In this document: positions 1 to 9,317 of the stretch, in pieces
Position numbering within the stretch: position 1 is the stretch's first letter
Layout of the letters: each line of letters begins with the position of its first letter
From: Pusillimonas sp. TS35
GTDB taxonomy: Bacteria; Pseudomonadota; Gammaproteobacteria; Burkholderiales; Burkholderiaceae_B
DNA: 64,000 nucleotides
Direction: 5' to 3'
NCBI RefSeq assembly: GCF_009857885.1
Contig: NZ_WWER01000003.1
Location: 1-64,000 of the forward strand
Notes under the pieces: model-generated
Database searches by the model: none
What the model was told of the DNA's origin: nothing
Seen by the model: the letters and a program-made list of their open reading frames with translations, nothing else
Position numbers and translations under genes: made by a program

Positions 1-65
1 TCGGTGCAGCCGCAAGAGAAGTAGAGGATTCGCTCATTAAAACAAATGTCCATTTACCAAAATTC

Positions 66-596
66 ATGGACACCTATCTTGATGAGATTTACATGAGAGC
101 GCTAGACGGTACTGGGCGTACGCTTACTCGAGCTCAAGGGGGTGGAGCGGATCACATCGTGCCACTACCGTACCAGGCGGTCGAAATCCTCAGGGGTCTG
201 CAAAATATTACTGGCCCTACTGGGCCTGTTTTCAGAAGCATTAGCCGACGCTCTGAGAAAAGTCGATTTATGTCCGACAACACCGTTAACGCGGCCATAA
301 GGAGCCTTGGGTACTGCACACAAGACGAAATCACCGGCCACGGCTTCCGGGCCACCGCCCGAACACTGATTCGTGAGCGTCTTGGCTTTGATGCTGAGGT
401 CATCGAGCGTCACCTTGCTCATGAGTCCAAGGAGGAACTTGGAAGCGCCTATGATCGAGCACAATTCGACGAGCAGCGCCGTCAGATGATACAGGTGTGG
501 GCTGATTACCTTGACCAGTTAAAAAGCCCGAGGGAGAAATCGGGCCAGACCCAAAGCGATGGCACTATTGCTGCATCTATGCTTGATGCCAACTAG
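66..596 (+). pseudogene. Tyrosine integrase (P4 type), C-terminal fragment
   Basis: This is the catalytic C-terminal part of a phage P4-like tyrosine recombinase, the enzyme type that inserts genomic islands at tRNA or tmRNA genes. The His-x-x-Arg box is visible as HGFRATARTLIRE. The final His/Tyr region reads ERHLAHESKEELGSAYDR, with Tyr as the nucleophile. Before it lies the typical HIVPL strand. An intact family member has about 400 residues; here the N-terminal arm-binding and core-binding domains and the first catalytic Arg box are missing, and the bases before the ATG do not restore them. It is therefore very probably inactive. It marks the left part of the island whose right edge I place near 19,700. 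Confidence 0.8.
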
Positions 597-612
597 AAAA
601 AAAGGAACTTTC

Positions 613-858
613 ATGGCGACATTCACCACTTATTACCGCGCAACCAGCCCCAAGGATACTATAAGGGAGGTTGCGCAAAAACTTAATTCGTCCGTAGGCG
701 ATGTATTAAAGGACGGATACTCTGTGCTGTCCATAACACCTCACGTAGGTATCGTCGATGGCGTTTCTTGCACAATTGGCTACACCATTTTTGTGACTAA
801 GAAAACGTCAGAAGAAAATACGCGATCTGATCTCCTCCCCATGGTTATCGCCGTCTGA
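613..858 (+). CDS. Small hypothetical protein
   Basis: I do not recognise this 81-residue product. The longer reading from 559 overlaps the integrase, whereas the ATG at 613 follows an AAGGAA ribosome-binding site 7 to 8 bases upstream, so 613 is the better start. The protein begins MATFTTYYRATSPKD and is mixed alpha/beta in composition without an obvious signal peptide or membrane segment. A strong hairpin terminator follows at 884-910, so it is probably expressed as the last gene of the integrase transcript. Its position directly after an island integrase suggests cargo or an excision accessory gene, but nothing in the sequence proves that. Confidence 0.5.
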   Translation: MATFTTYYRATSPKDTIREVAQKLNSSVGDVLKDGYSVLSITPHVGIVDGVSCTIGYTIFVTKKTSEENTRSDLLPMVIAV

Positions 859-883
859 GAAAGCAAATCGTTGTTGACCGCGT

Positions 884-910
884 AGAAAAGCCCGCATGGC
901 GGGCTTTTCT
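884..910 (+). terminator. Rho-independent terminator
   Basis: A 12-bp perfect stem (AGAAAAGCCCGC and its complement) with a 3-base ATG loop ends in TTTTCT. It lies 26 bases after the small hypothetical gene. The A-rich left and T-rich right arms allow it to work in both directions. Confidence 0.85.
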
Positions 911-944
911 GTTTAGGCAACGTCAAAGATACTGCATAGGGCGC

Positions 945-1226
945 TTGCCGCTGCGGCGTTGTCTGTCACCAGTACCAGATGAATCCAGCGCTGCAAGCCA
1001 GCGCGGGGTAATCGAGCGCAATGCTATTGCGTTGCTTAGCGCTTATTCTCGTTCCGACGCTGATCAACCAAGTCAAAACTGGCTTGGTAACCGCAGTGCG
1101 CGTGAGCGCGTTCGCAAGTCTGGTCTTTGGAATAATCGGCACGTTGAGGAGGCCTACGATCCAGAGTTCTTGGGCATATTGAAGAACCTCATTGATCAGT
1201 CGCCAACTCTTTCTCCTTCCTCCTAG
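945..1226 (+). pseudogene. C-terminal fragment resembling GIY-YIG-associated proteins
   Basis: The segment ERNAIALLSAYSR...WLG...RVRKSGLWNNRHVEE resembles the C-terminal tail I associate with GIY-YIG-type hypothetical proteins (pattern RVR-SGLWN-NHV-E-YDP). The N-terminal nuclease part is absent, and the first 20 or so residues look like chance translation. I read it as a remnant of a longer gene truncated on its left side. The assignment is from memory of the motif only. Confidence 0.35.
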
Positions 1227-1491
1227 ACCTTCTGCGACTAAAGTATACGACCAGGAATGCTATCAACGCAGACGACCAGGCAATGCCTGTCGCTTTTAGC
1301 AATTGGATTTGTACAGGCGGTGGAAGCCCTCCCAGACCTCTAGTTAACAGGTACGAAGCCAGAATCGTAAGCGCGGGCACTATGACGACTGCAGCGTAAC
1401 CTGTGCGACGCAACAAAAAGGCCAGAACGATAGCAAGCAGGACCATAATCGGATCTAGCCCGGACACCATAATAAAGATCAGTTCTCTCAT
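1189..1491 (-). CDS. Small three-helix membrane protein
   Basis: This 100-residue protein has three hydrophobic helices, at about residues 13-27, 32-50 and 67-85. It ends in a basic tail (SRRRSRRKEK), which favours a cytoplasmic C-terminus. A good ribosome-binding site (AGGGAGGG, 5 to 6 bases before the ATG) supports the start at 1491. I recognise no family. It overlaps the end of the preceding fragment on the other strand and reads in the same direction as the truncated gene upstream of it. It may be island cargo. Confidence 0.45.
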   Translation of the reverse strand: MRELIFIMVSGLDPIMVLLAIVLAFLLRRTGYAAVVIVPALTILASYLLTRGLGGLPPPVQIQLLKATGIAWSSALIAFLVVYFSRRRSRRKEKELATDQ

Positions 1492-1523
1492 TCAACCCTC
1501 CCTGGGGTCGCGACTGCAGTTTT

Positions 1524-1961
1524 CTAAAAATCGCCAGTGAAATTGCAGACATTTCTCATGTATGTAGTCATGCGATCTCGATCTATCGAAACGATAAAGT
1601 CTCCTGCGCTGTAGTCGTCCCATTTATATGCTGTGCCGCTAAAAAACGTCTTGGTCCGGTAGCCGTCAGTAGCATATGAATCGGGTGTGTATGTTTTTTC
1701 TTTACAGTTAATTATGAAGGTATTCGGCTCGACCTTCTCACCATCGGGATTGATAGCGACCACGCTTGAATCGCTCCACGTCATCCAGGGGCGAAGACAA
1801 CTAACTTCCACTGTATTGCGACTTTTTATCCGCACCCCAGTCGTCAGCATAAAAGTACCACCACTGGAACCCGCATCCATAAAAAAGAATTGGCCCAGCA
1901 TATCAGACATCTCTAGCGGCGGTGACGGCTCCTGGCTATTTCGGCGAACGTGACCGACCAT
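1524..1961 (-). pseudogene. Hypothetical protein, 5' end replaced by IS21-type terminus
   Basis: The first residues (MVGHVRRN) are encoded by the terminal repeats of the neighbouring IS21-like element, so the native start has been lost. An internal ATG giving MSDMLGQFF could be used but has no clear ribosome-binding site. The remainder is about 130 residues, polar, with several Cys, Tyr and Trp residues. I recognise no domain. It was probably once cotranscribed with the small membrane protein downstream. Confidence 0.4.
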
Positions 1962-2023
1962 TTCGGCGGAACGTGACCGCTGCGCAGCGTGTGGTGTGCG
2001 CGGCTAAATTCTAATGCAATCGG

Positions 2024-2793
2024 TCACGATGGATCGGTTTGGTTCTCCTTTTTAGTGATATTTGGTTTGGTTTGACGCAGAGAGTCGCCGCTCAGTGTGA
2101 AGCGATGGTGACGCTGCATCAAGCGATCCAGAATGGCGTCCGCGACGGTGGCATCGCCAATCCAGGCGTGCCAGTGTTCGATCGGCAGTTGGCTGGTGAT
2201 GATGGTCGCACGGTGCCCGGCGCGATCATCGATGATTTCGAGCAGATCGGAGCGGGTGGTGCTGTCCAGATCGCCCGTGCCCCATTCGTCCAGTACCAGC
2301 ACATCGGTCTTGGCCAGTTGCAACAGCCACTTGCCGAATGTGCCACTGCCATGGCGGATGCGAAGCTCTTCGGGAAGGCGCGGTACCCGTTGATAGAGGG
2401 CCGAGTAACCGCGCCGGCACGCATACTGCGCCAGCGCGCAGGCCAGCCACGATTTGCCGGCGCCGGTCGGGCCGGTGATCAATACGCTTTGTCCGCCGGT
2501 TACCCATTCGCCCAAGGCCAAGCTCATCACCGCGCGGCGATCGATGCTCCGTGCCGCGCGCGTATCGAGATCTTCAATGGCGGCCTGCGGGTACTTCAGA
2601 CGGGCTTGCTTGAGTAAGCGCGCCTGCCTGCGATCATTGCGGCAATGGACCTCGCGATCAATCAGGAGCGCCAGGCGCTCCTCGAAGCTCATGTGGTGGC
2701 CATGGCCGGCTGAATTAATTGTTCCTCAAGTCCGGCCGCCAGGCCATTGAGCTTTAAGCTGCACAGTTGTGCCAGGGTGTTATGCATCATCAT
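2024..2793 (-). pseudogene. istB: istB, IS21 transposition helper ATPase (frameshifted)
   Basis: IstB is the AAA+ ATPase that assists the IstA transposase. The Walker A motif GPTGAGKS, the Walker B strand DVLVLDEWG and the sensor region IITSQLP are intact. The native start is the ATG cluster near 2785-2793, giving a leader with LAQLCSLKLNGLAAGLEEQL. That frame stops at a TGA just before MSFEERLALLIDREV, which continues in another frame. The gene is therefore split by a small indel, leaving a 222-residue body (2024-2692) with its own ATG. Without a partner IstA it is a relic. Confidence 0.8.
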
Positions 2794-2804
2794 GGCGCGG
2801 ATCC

Positions 2805-3718
2805 TTACTGGTAGTAGCCGGGACCGCGCACATGCGCGTGTTCAGGGCTGGTCCAGGCCGTGGGCGTAGGGGCCGATGTTCGATCGAGGTTGTTGACCAG
2901 GATGTCGCGCACACGACGGTACTGGGAGGCGCCCAGGTCCAGGGCCAGCACGCACGCCGCCTCCAGCCTCTCTTTGCCATATCGCTTGGCCAGCGAGAAC
3001 AAGCCCAGGCAGGAGCGATAGCCGTGCTCGGGGTGCTTATGTTGTTCCAGCAAGCGGGTGACCGTGACGCCGGTAGCCGGACCGATGTCCTGGCCCCAGT
3101 GGATTAGCCGTCGTGGCGTCCACGCCATGTGCGCCGCCGGCATATGTTGGGCTACCGTGGTGAAGCCGCCGCGCTGGCCCGAGCGCCGGTGACTGGCCAC
3201 TCGTTGGCCCCGGTGCAGAATCTCAACCGCCTGGCGCGTGATGCGCGCTTCCAGTGCGTGACCAGCGATTGGGGCACACTGTAGCGATGGCCATCGACCT
3301 CGACGTGGTAATCGATATGTACCTTGACGGTCTTGAAGTGCGCCAGCTCATAGGGTTGGACTGGCAACGCCTGCAAGGCCGGCGCGTCCAGCGCGGCGAA
3401 GGCGCTGGCCCTGCATCCGGGCAGCTTCTGGAACGGGGCGTTGATTCAGCCGCTGCCGCAAGGGTGGCAAGGCGCCATTGACATCGGCCACGCTGCTAAA
3501 CCGCTGGTGACGCAGACGGGCCAGCATCCAGCGCTCAACCACCTGCACAGCCGACTCCACTTTGCCTTTATCCTGAGGGTGATAAGGGCGCGCTGGCAGC
3601 ACCGAGGTGCCATAATGGCGTGCAAAGTCCTGCACCGTCTCATTGCTGCGGGTCCGAATTTCGGGTTTCCGCGTGTGCCCGTGACGACGTCGTAACGATA
3701 TAGCCCTGTTGCCGGCAT
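2805..3718 (-). pseudogene. istA: istA, IS21 transposase remnant
   Basis: Pieces of the IstA C-terminal half appear in three frames. YHPQDKGKVESAVQVVERW contains the last catalytic Glu region of the DDE core. HIDYHVEVDGHRYSVPQSL is the following beta-barrel. LASLAKRYG-like and RGPGYYQ segments form the end. At least two frameshifts separate them, and the helix-turn-helix and first Asp residues are absent. It ends 12 bases before the istB start, the normal IS21 layout. Confidence 0.8.
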
Positions 3719-3954
3719 ATGATGTTCTGTTCTGCGGTCTCAGTATTCAAGAACCCATCGCTCCTACGGACCGCGCAACATCGAGCCTCGCTACCAATAG
3801 AACGGCGTTGCAGGCGAATTCATGCGCCCGGCGGTAGCGGCGGTTCAGGCTTACTCGACGCACTCGTCGACGTTGGCATGGAGCAGGGAGAACATGAGCT
3901 GTATCGGATCCAGAGTTGATCTGAGGCCTACTCTGGAGATGTTACAGCACAGCG

Positions 3955-4944
3955 CTATCTGTCGCTGGCGGCTAAAAAGCTATGTATTGCGGATTGAAAG
4001 CCTCTGATATTTCCGTTAAATGTTTCTCCAGACCTTAGGTTCTCGACCAAATAGAAAGCCACTACTACCCCGTAGTCTTGCCAAAGAGTGCTTGCACTGT
4101 AGCCGGTAAGCTTACCGAAGCCTTCAAACTCAGTTATGAAAGAGTTTTTCAAGTAGTTGGCTTTTTCATCCCTACCTAGAGAAAGCATATACTCGAACTT
4201 CATACCCGCCTCGGCAGATCTCAGAACGTCATCAATTTGGCCGGCCTTACGACTGAGGTCTCCTTGCGCTGCCTCCAGGCTTGCCTGTAGAAACCTTTCC
4301 CGGGTTAAGGGAGCCTTCACGCGACTTTTTTTCACCAAGAACAGCCGCGGCAGTACGTCTGATTTCATGGCGCGGAATTGTTCGATATCTCGGCACGGCG
4401 CGGACACATGTACCAAATCTAAGTCCGGGCCCATGGGGTGAGCCGGAAGGGTCCTCATTAATTCACCTTCTCGACCAGCGTCCTCGAGTGCACAATACCC
4501 AGGGAGGCTGTCAAATCGATGAGTTGCGCCGTCCATGTTGAAATACGCGATGGAACCCGCTCGAGGCGTGCTGGTCTGCGGGGCGCCGGATCTGGGGACG
4601 GCTTGTGCGCTCGGAGCTGCTCCTCTTTGCAAGGCAGGCAAGGCCACTAGCTCAGCAATTCTCTGCTGGTATGAGCTTGTCAAGCAGACCAGGTCAACAC
4701 AGAGATTTCTCTGCTTCAGCCACGCCCTTTGATCGTCGCGTAGAGTTGAAGTAGTGCTCTGAGACTTGCGCGCCTTGCTGTAAAGCTGAGAGAGCCGAAC
4801 GTCGAGCGATGATAGTTCTGGTACACCGCAGACAAGGATCTCCGCTTTGTTTGAAGCCTTTTCACAATCGAAACTTGCTGCGTAGCCGACCCGGGCTGCC
4901 AGTGCCAGCAAAACGATGAGTGGGAGAGCAGCTAGGGATTTCAT
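3955..4944 (-). CDS. Secreted protein with LprI-type (DUF1311) domain
   Basis: This 329-residue protein begins with a signal peptide (MKSLAALPLIVLLALAARVGYAA) and cleaves near residue 23. Residues about 24 to 95 match the lysozyme-inhibitor LprI-like module: SFDCEKA...AEILVC...LSSLDVRLSQLY...QRAWLKQRN with paired cysteines. The remaining 220 residues are unrecognised. Family knowledge suggests a periplasmic or surface protein; lysozyme inhibition is shown only for some members. Neighbours are IS relics and a zinc-ribbon gene, so it is island cargo. Its lower GC than the core genes fits acquisition. The interval 3720-3954 between it and the IS21 relic shows no gene. Confidence 0.7.
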   Translation of the reverse strand: MKSLAALPLIVLLALAARVGYAASFDCEKASNKAEILVCGVPELSSLDVRLSQLYSKARKSQSTTSTLRDDQRAWLKQRNLCVDLVCLTSSYQQRIAELVALPALQRGAAPSAQAVPRSGAPQTSTPRAGSIAYFNMDGATHRFDSLPGYCALEDAGREGELMRTLPAHPMGPDLDLVHVSAPCRDIEQFRAMKSDVLPRLFLVKKSRVKAPLTRERFLQASLEAAQGDLSRKAGQIDDVLRSAEAGMKFEYMLSLGRDEKANYLKNSFITEFEGFGKLTGYSASTLWQDYGVVVAFYLVENLRSGETFNGNIRGFQSAIHSFLAASDR

Positions 4945-5083
4945 ATATCGCCTTCAAAAGGCTTGAAGTGGCTATGCCCAATCTTACTTCCATTCGCCTG
5001 CCCCGGGGATGTTCGCCCCCCCAGAAAGGGGGTGGGGTTATCCACCTATGGCAAAATCGGTGTAACAGGCGCGGCACCCTGCC

Positions 5084-5608
5084 TTGAGCCAAGAGTACAT
5101 TTGTCTCGCAATTCGTCACGGAACTCAATTGAGCACGCTATTTAATTGCAAATGTCAAGAATGCGAACACGCCTTCACTTTGTCGGAAGGCGGCGGATTT
5201 GCGTGGTCCCAGATGCTTTGTGACGGATGTGGAGAAAGTACTGGCCTTCCCCGTTATGCTCCACGCCGCTGGCGCGCTAGCTTGACGGTGCCGCCGGCGT
5301 TGCAGAAATACCCCAGCGTCCAGTCAGTTCCCGACACCGACAATGTGGAGCGACTTGGTCGGCCAGATCTACGAGCCTATCTCAGCAGTCCCGGAGAGTG
5401 GCGTCGATACGGAGACGACTGGGACGCGTCGGAGATGGATGCGCTCATGAGCCTGTTGGGAAAGTGTCTTTGCGGAGGCTCTTGGGTGAGTCGTCGTTCA
5501 AATAACACGGTTGCCGACCCTCGCTCCCCTCATCCGCTAAGACGGTGCCCTCGCTGCGGGTCGACTGCATACACCCATAAAGCAAACATGGACATTCTGT
5601 CCGACTGA
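5084..5608 (+). CDS. Zinc-ribbon hypothetical protein
   Basis: Four cysteine knuckles are visible: CKCQEC and CDGC near the N-terminus, then CLCGG and CPRCGS near the C-terminus, so two zinc ribbons are likely. The start is uncertain. The first possible start is a TTG at 5084; a second TTG at 5129 follows GGAACT at good spacing and would give LSTLFNCKCQEC. I do not recognise the family beyond a zinc-binding, rubredoxin-like fold. It converges on the truncated gene at 5620-5970. Confidence 0.5.
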   Translation: MSQEYICLAIRHGTQLSTLFNCKCQECEHAFTLSEGGGFAWSQMLCDGCGESTGLPRYAPRRWRASLTVPPALQKYPSVQSVPDTDNVERLGRPDLRAYLSSPGEWRRYGDDWDASEMDALMSLLGKCLCGGSWVSRRSNNTVADPRSPHPLRRCPRCGSTAYTHKANMDILSD

Positions 5609-5619
5609 CCGGCGCCTTT

Positions 5620-5954
5620 TCAGTCGGGCACTGAATCAAGAAACCAATAGGCGTTCATCGTCGAGCATACTGCTTGCGCTCCCGCTTTCACCAAGGTGCT
5701 AGCCGCTTGCTCCAGGGCCATCCCGAGAAGCATTGAATCGATATCGGCCTCGTTGGGCAACCATATAATTCCATAACGCCTTTTAAAAAGCTGGTCAGTC
5801 AAAGCGATTTTCCCCTCGACAGTTCTCACTTCAAGAGACCAACCTTGGGGGCGCATCGTGTCATATAGCGAGTCAAGTTGTTCTGAGATTCTCAAGCTGG
5901 CGAGTGCTTTTTTCGCCCAGGCGGAGCTCGACCGCCGATTGAAGTAATCAGACA

Positions 5955-5970
<16 letters not shown>
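5620..5970 (-). pseudogene. Hypothetical protein truncated by IS3 insertion
   Basis: The reading frame encodes 116 residues, but its first codons lie inside the IS3-type sequence that starts near 5955. The native N-terminus is therefore gone. The visible part has an alpha-beta look with no signal peptide and no familiar motif. It converges with the zinc-ribbon gene, leaving about 11 bases between stops. Confidence 0.4.
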
Positions 5971-6861
<891 letters not shown>

Positions 6862-6893
6862 CCCAACAGCCTCCGCGATTTCCGGTTCGATTC

Positions 6894-7231
6894 AATCCAG
6901 CCAATCTGATTGCACTACCTGCCCGCAGAAAGGCCAATGCTGTCCAAACACTCCAACGCGTAAAATCGCTCGTAGCATTCATGAAGCTGAGCGGAATGTG
7001 GCGCGGGCCATTGCCGCAACACCTGAGTACCAGCAATCACGCTGCGACCGAAAGAAGGTTGAGATGCTATTTGCTCACCTCAAACGCATCTTGAAGCTGG
7101 ATCGCTTGCGACTACGGGGACTCTCCGGGGCACAAGATGAGTTCTTGCTGGCGGCGACTGCGCAAAATTTACGACGAATGGCCAAGTGGCTCATGCCATG
7201 CGTTCAAAAGGCACAAGAAATACCCGTCTGA
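6894..7231 (+). pseudogene. IS1182-type transposase, C-terminal relic
   Basis: The cysteine cluster CTTCPQKGQCCPN and the tail RRKKVEMLFAHLKRIL-like segment (here CDRKKVEMLFAHLKRILKL) are typical of the C-terminus of IS1182-type DDE transposases; the Glu of the triad lies in KKVEMLF. The N-terminal two thirds are missing, replaced by the IS3 relic to which it is directly joined. The stretch 7232-7350 ends in GAGTTTTTCAACACAATA, a plausible terminal repeat. It abuts the integron cassette relic. Confidence 0.75.
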
Positions 7232-7381
7232 GGGTAACGAAGGGACGGAATTCCTGAGGCAATCGCGTCGCGCCGAAAAACCAACCATCCCAAAGCAACT
7301 TGAGCAGTCCAATTTCTCAGCGTTCAAACCGAGTTTTTCAACACAATAGACCCAAAGCAGTCGTTGAGCTTTGAGGAAAAG

Positions 7382-7441
7382 GTCTAACGCCTGAATTAAG
7401 CCGCGCCGCGAAGCGGCGTCGGCTTGAATGAATTGTTAGGC
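7382..7441 (-). repeat. Integron attC site (59-base element), 60 bp
   Basis: Read on the minus strand it runs from GCCTAAC to GTTAGAC. Between these outer core sites lie complementary inner arms (AAGCCGACGCCGC and GCGGCGCGGCTTAA), making a long imperfect hairpin. The length and arms closely resemble the attC of aadA-type cassettes. It begins inside the stop codon of the adjacent gene (GCC-TAA-C), which is the normal arrangement in a mobile gene cassette. The imperfect pairing suits recombination of a single folded strand. Confidence 0.88.
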
Positions 7442-7981
7442 ACCGTGCGGGATGACCCTGGCCTGGCGAACCTCATAAACGAACTCTGGTGCATTGATGT
7501 ACTGCATGGCGTTGTCCCATAGTGGGTTGGTGCGGTCGAGAAGATTGTCCGCGAGAGCTATTATCTCCGCTGGGGCGTCGTCCCTGAAGTAGCCACTATT
7601 GCCCTTGTTCTTGTCGTAGCTGATACCTTTGATCTCGAACTTTAGCGGTGCAACCCGGCTGGTCTTTTGCTGCTCTATGTCCGTGTGCGCGGTTTCCCAG
7701 GTAATCGCGCGAGCCATCAAGTAGTAGGCGAGCTCGTCAAACCTGCCATTGACGGTGTACTCCGATCGTGGCGGGTACTTGGGTTGGATCTTTCTTTTGA
7801 ACAGGCCGCCGACAACAAACCGGAAGTGCATGTTGTCGGGTGACATCTCGTAACGACGGCAATCGACTACATCAACCCAGTGGCCCTTTGCTTGTGCGAG
7901 ATACTTCTTAACAAGGAGAACGGCAAACGCCTCTTCGGTGCTTGCGTACTCACGGTATCGTTTGAGCAGTCTTTCATCCAT
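7436..7981 (-). CDS. Integron gene-cassette protein, unknown function
   Basis: This is a 181-residue soluble protein that I do not recognise. It has no signal peptide, membrane segment or familiar enzyme motif. It is rich in aromatic and charged residues (for example WVDVVDCRRYEMSPDNMHFRF and FEIKGISYDKNKGNSGYF). The gene fills a cassette: an attI-like site precedes it by 30 to 50 bases and an attC overlaps its TAA stop. Cassettes normally lack promoters and depend on the integron Pc; no integrase gene with an embedded Pc is present, so expression is uncertain. Cassette genes often encode resistance, toxin-antitoxin or defence functions, but nothing here allows a choice. Confidence 0.7.
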   Translation of the reverse strand: MDERLLKRYREYASTEEAFAVLLVKKYLAQAKGHWVDVVDCRRYEMSPDNMHFRFVVGGLFKRKIQPKYPPRSEYTVNGRFDELAYYLMARAITWETAHTDIEQQKTSRVAPLKFEIKGISYDKNKGNSGYFRDDAPAEIIALADNLLDRTNPLWDNAMQYINAPEFVYEVRQARVIPHGA

Positions 7982-8012
7982 ATATCAGGTGCCTGAAAAG
8001 CTTGGTCACGGT

Positions 8013-8100
8013 GCCTAACTTTGTTTTAGGGCGACAGTTCTTCCGCATAACATCGGAATACCGGATAACATTGCCGGCAAGTTATTGGTCAAAAAAGCAA
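8013..8100 (-). other. attI1-like integron recombination site, orphan
   Basis: On the minus strand the end CGCCCTAAAACAAAGTTAGG-C equals the recombination core of the class 1 integron site attI1. Upstream are two direct repeats, ATGTTATCCGG and ATGTTATGCGG, 18 bases apart. These match in place and form the ATGTTACGCAG repeats (DR1/DR2) of attI1, about 19 apart there. The distance from the inner repeat to the CGCCC is the same (25 bases). The rest differs from attI1. No integrase gene lies on the expected side (plus strand beyond 8100). Confidence 0.8.
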
Positions 8101-8366
8101 ACTACGCACAATGTAAAATTATATGATAGGGAAAGCAGTAGCCGACTGCATATTAGGATGATCCGATTCATGTAGCACCTCGTCCGAAAGCCTACCGCGA
8201 CGCCCGAATGGCCGCTATCCGGATCGGATGACGGCAGCAGGCCGCTTCTGGCCGAAAGCGGTAGTTACTAATTCAACGCTGACGCATCTGACAGCACATG
8301 TCAGATCAAATCTCAGTTAGTACAGTTGGATGGATACGATAGCGCATCATCCGGGGGCGGCCCTCC
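8101..8366. other. Non-coding stretch where intI would be expected
   Basis: No open frame resembling an integron integrase is found here. A short perfect hairpin (CCGCTT and AAGCGG arms at 8242-8261, loop CTGGCCGA) is the only structure I see. The stretch ends at the stop of the next minus-strand gene. Confidence 0.5.
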
Positions 8367-9314
8367 TTAGATGCCCACCTTCGACAAAGCTGCGCAAGGC
8401 ATCCTATACAAACCGTCTCGTCCATCGATCTGCACCAGCGCTTGATAGACCTTCCTTGCCAAGCCATATCGTGCGCCTTTGAACACATCGCCAGGCTTAT
8501 CGCTCTTGCTGCCAGCTCGCGCCATGATCTGAGACCCTAGCTGCGGTTGGCCCTGGAATGACCACAGCGCCTTGAAGATGGCGCCTTGTGTTTTTGTCAG
8601 CTTGATCGGCTCGGGCTGAATTTCAGGCACCGTCGCCCAGTGGAAATCCGCCGAGAACGGCCCGTGAGTCGGCGCAGTCGGATCTGAGGAGCCCACCGGT
8701 TCCGGTAAAAAGGTCGATGACTCCACGCCAATGGCGGTGATGCCGCCACCATACAAAGCGAACCTTTCCTCCAACGGCAACCATTGCACGCCGTACCCCT
8801 GTGGCATCCCTTGCACCCCTCGTTGCGCTGGGGTGACCAGCCGTACTGGCTGGTTCGCCACCCGGATGCGTTCCAGCAGATCGGGGGCTTTCCAGATTTG
8901 AATCAGGTTGCGCGCCAGCACCACCGGAGCGCTGCGGGCGTTGCCCAACCGCCACACCCCCTCGGATAATTGATCGACGCCATCCCTACTCTGGATATCG
9001 AGTGCCAACCGAAGGTTGCGCAACATCCACCCATCGTCCAGCGCGTAGGCTCGGAAATCTTCTGGCGACAAATCCACCGGGCCACAGTCTGGGCAGTAGC
9101 ACTGACGGCCTCCCTGTCCGTTTGCCGTCACCGGGGCGGAATGCTGACCGCAGTAGGGGCACAGCACATCGCTGTTGTCCACCACTACGGGTTTGATCGC
9201 CTGCAACAGGGCAGGCACCAGCTCACGCTCTGCCGGTGCCAGCAATTGCGCCCGCACCGGCTGTCCCAGGGCGAACAGGCGGCAAATCAGACGCCAGCCT
9301 GTATGCGCCGACAT
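8367..9314 (-). CDS. Unrecognised zinc-finger protein with C-terminal winged-helix-like end
   Basis: The 315-residue product carries one four-cysteine zinc knuckle (CPYCGQHS, then CYCPDCG) near residues 50-80. It ends in a helical block, LTKTQGAIFKALWSFQGQP through LARKVYQALVQ, that looks like a winged helix. No catalytic motif is evident. It starts 3 bases after the stop of the gene at 9318-10565, so the two are an operon. They lie divergent from an XRE/ImmA pair, a layout used to control integrative elements and defence modules. I do not know the family; a DNA-binding or nucleic-acid-sensing role is inference from the zinc finger and winged helix. Confidence 0.6.
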   Translation of the reverse strand: MSAHTGWRLICRLFALGQPVRAQLLAPAERELVPALLQAIKPVVVDNSDVLCPYCGQHSAPVTANGQGGRQCYCPDCGPVDLSPEDFRAYALDDGWMLRNLRLALDIQSRDGVDQLSEGVWRLGNARSAPVVLARNLIQIWKAPDLLERIRVANQPVRLVTPAQRGVQGMPQGYGVQWLPLEERFALYGGGITAIGVESSTFLPEPVGSSDPTAPTHGPFSADFHWATVPEIQPEPIKLTKTQGAIFKALWSFQGQPQLGSQIMARAGSKSDKPGDVFKGARYGLARKVYQALVQIDGRDGLYRMPCAALSKVGI

Positions 9315-9317
9315 CGC

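Larger units (their letters stand above)
1938..3720 (-). mobile_element. Decayed IS21-family element (partial)
   Basis: The right end carries two near-identical copies of a terminal motif, TTTCGGCGAACGTGACCG at 1939 and TTTCGGCGGAACGTGACCG at 1961, typical of the multiple transposase-binding repeats of IS21 elements. Inside are an istB relic and the C-terminal half of istA, both on the minus strand. The istA 5' part and the left terminus are missing beyond about 3720, so the element cannot move by itself. Confidence 0.8.
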
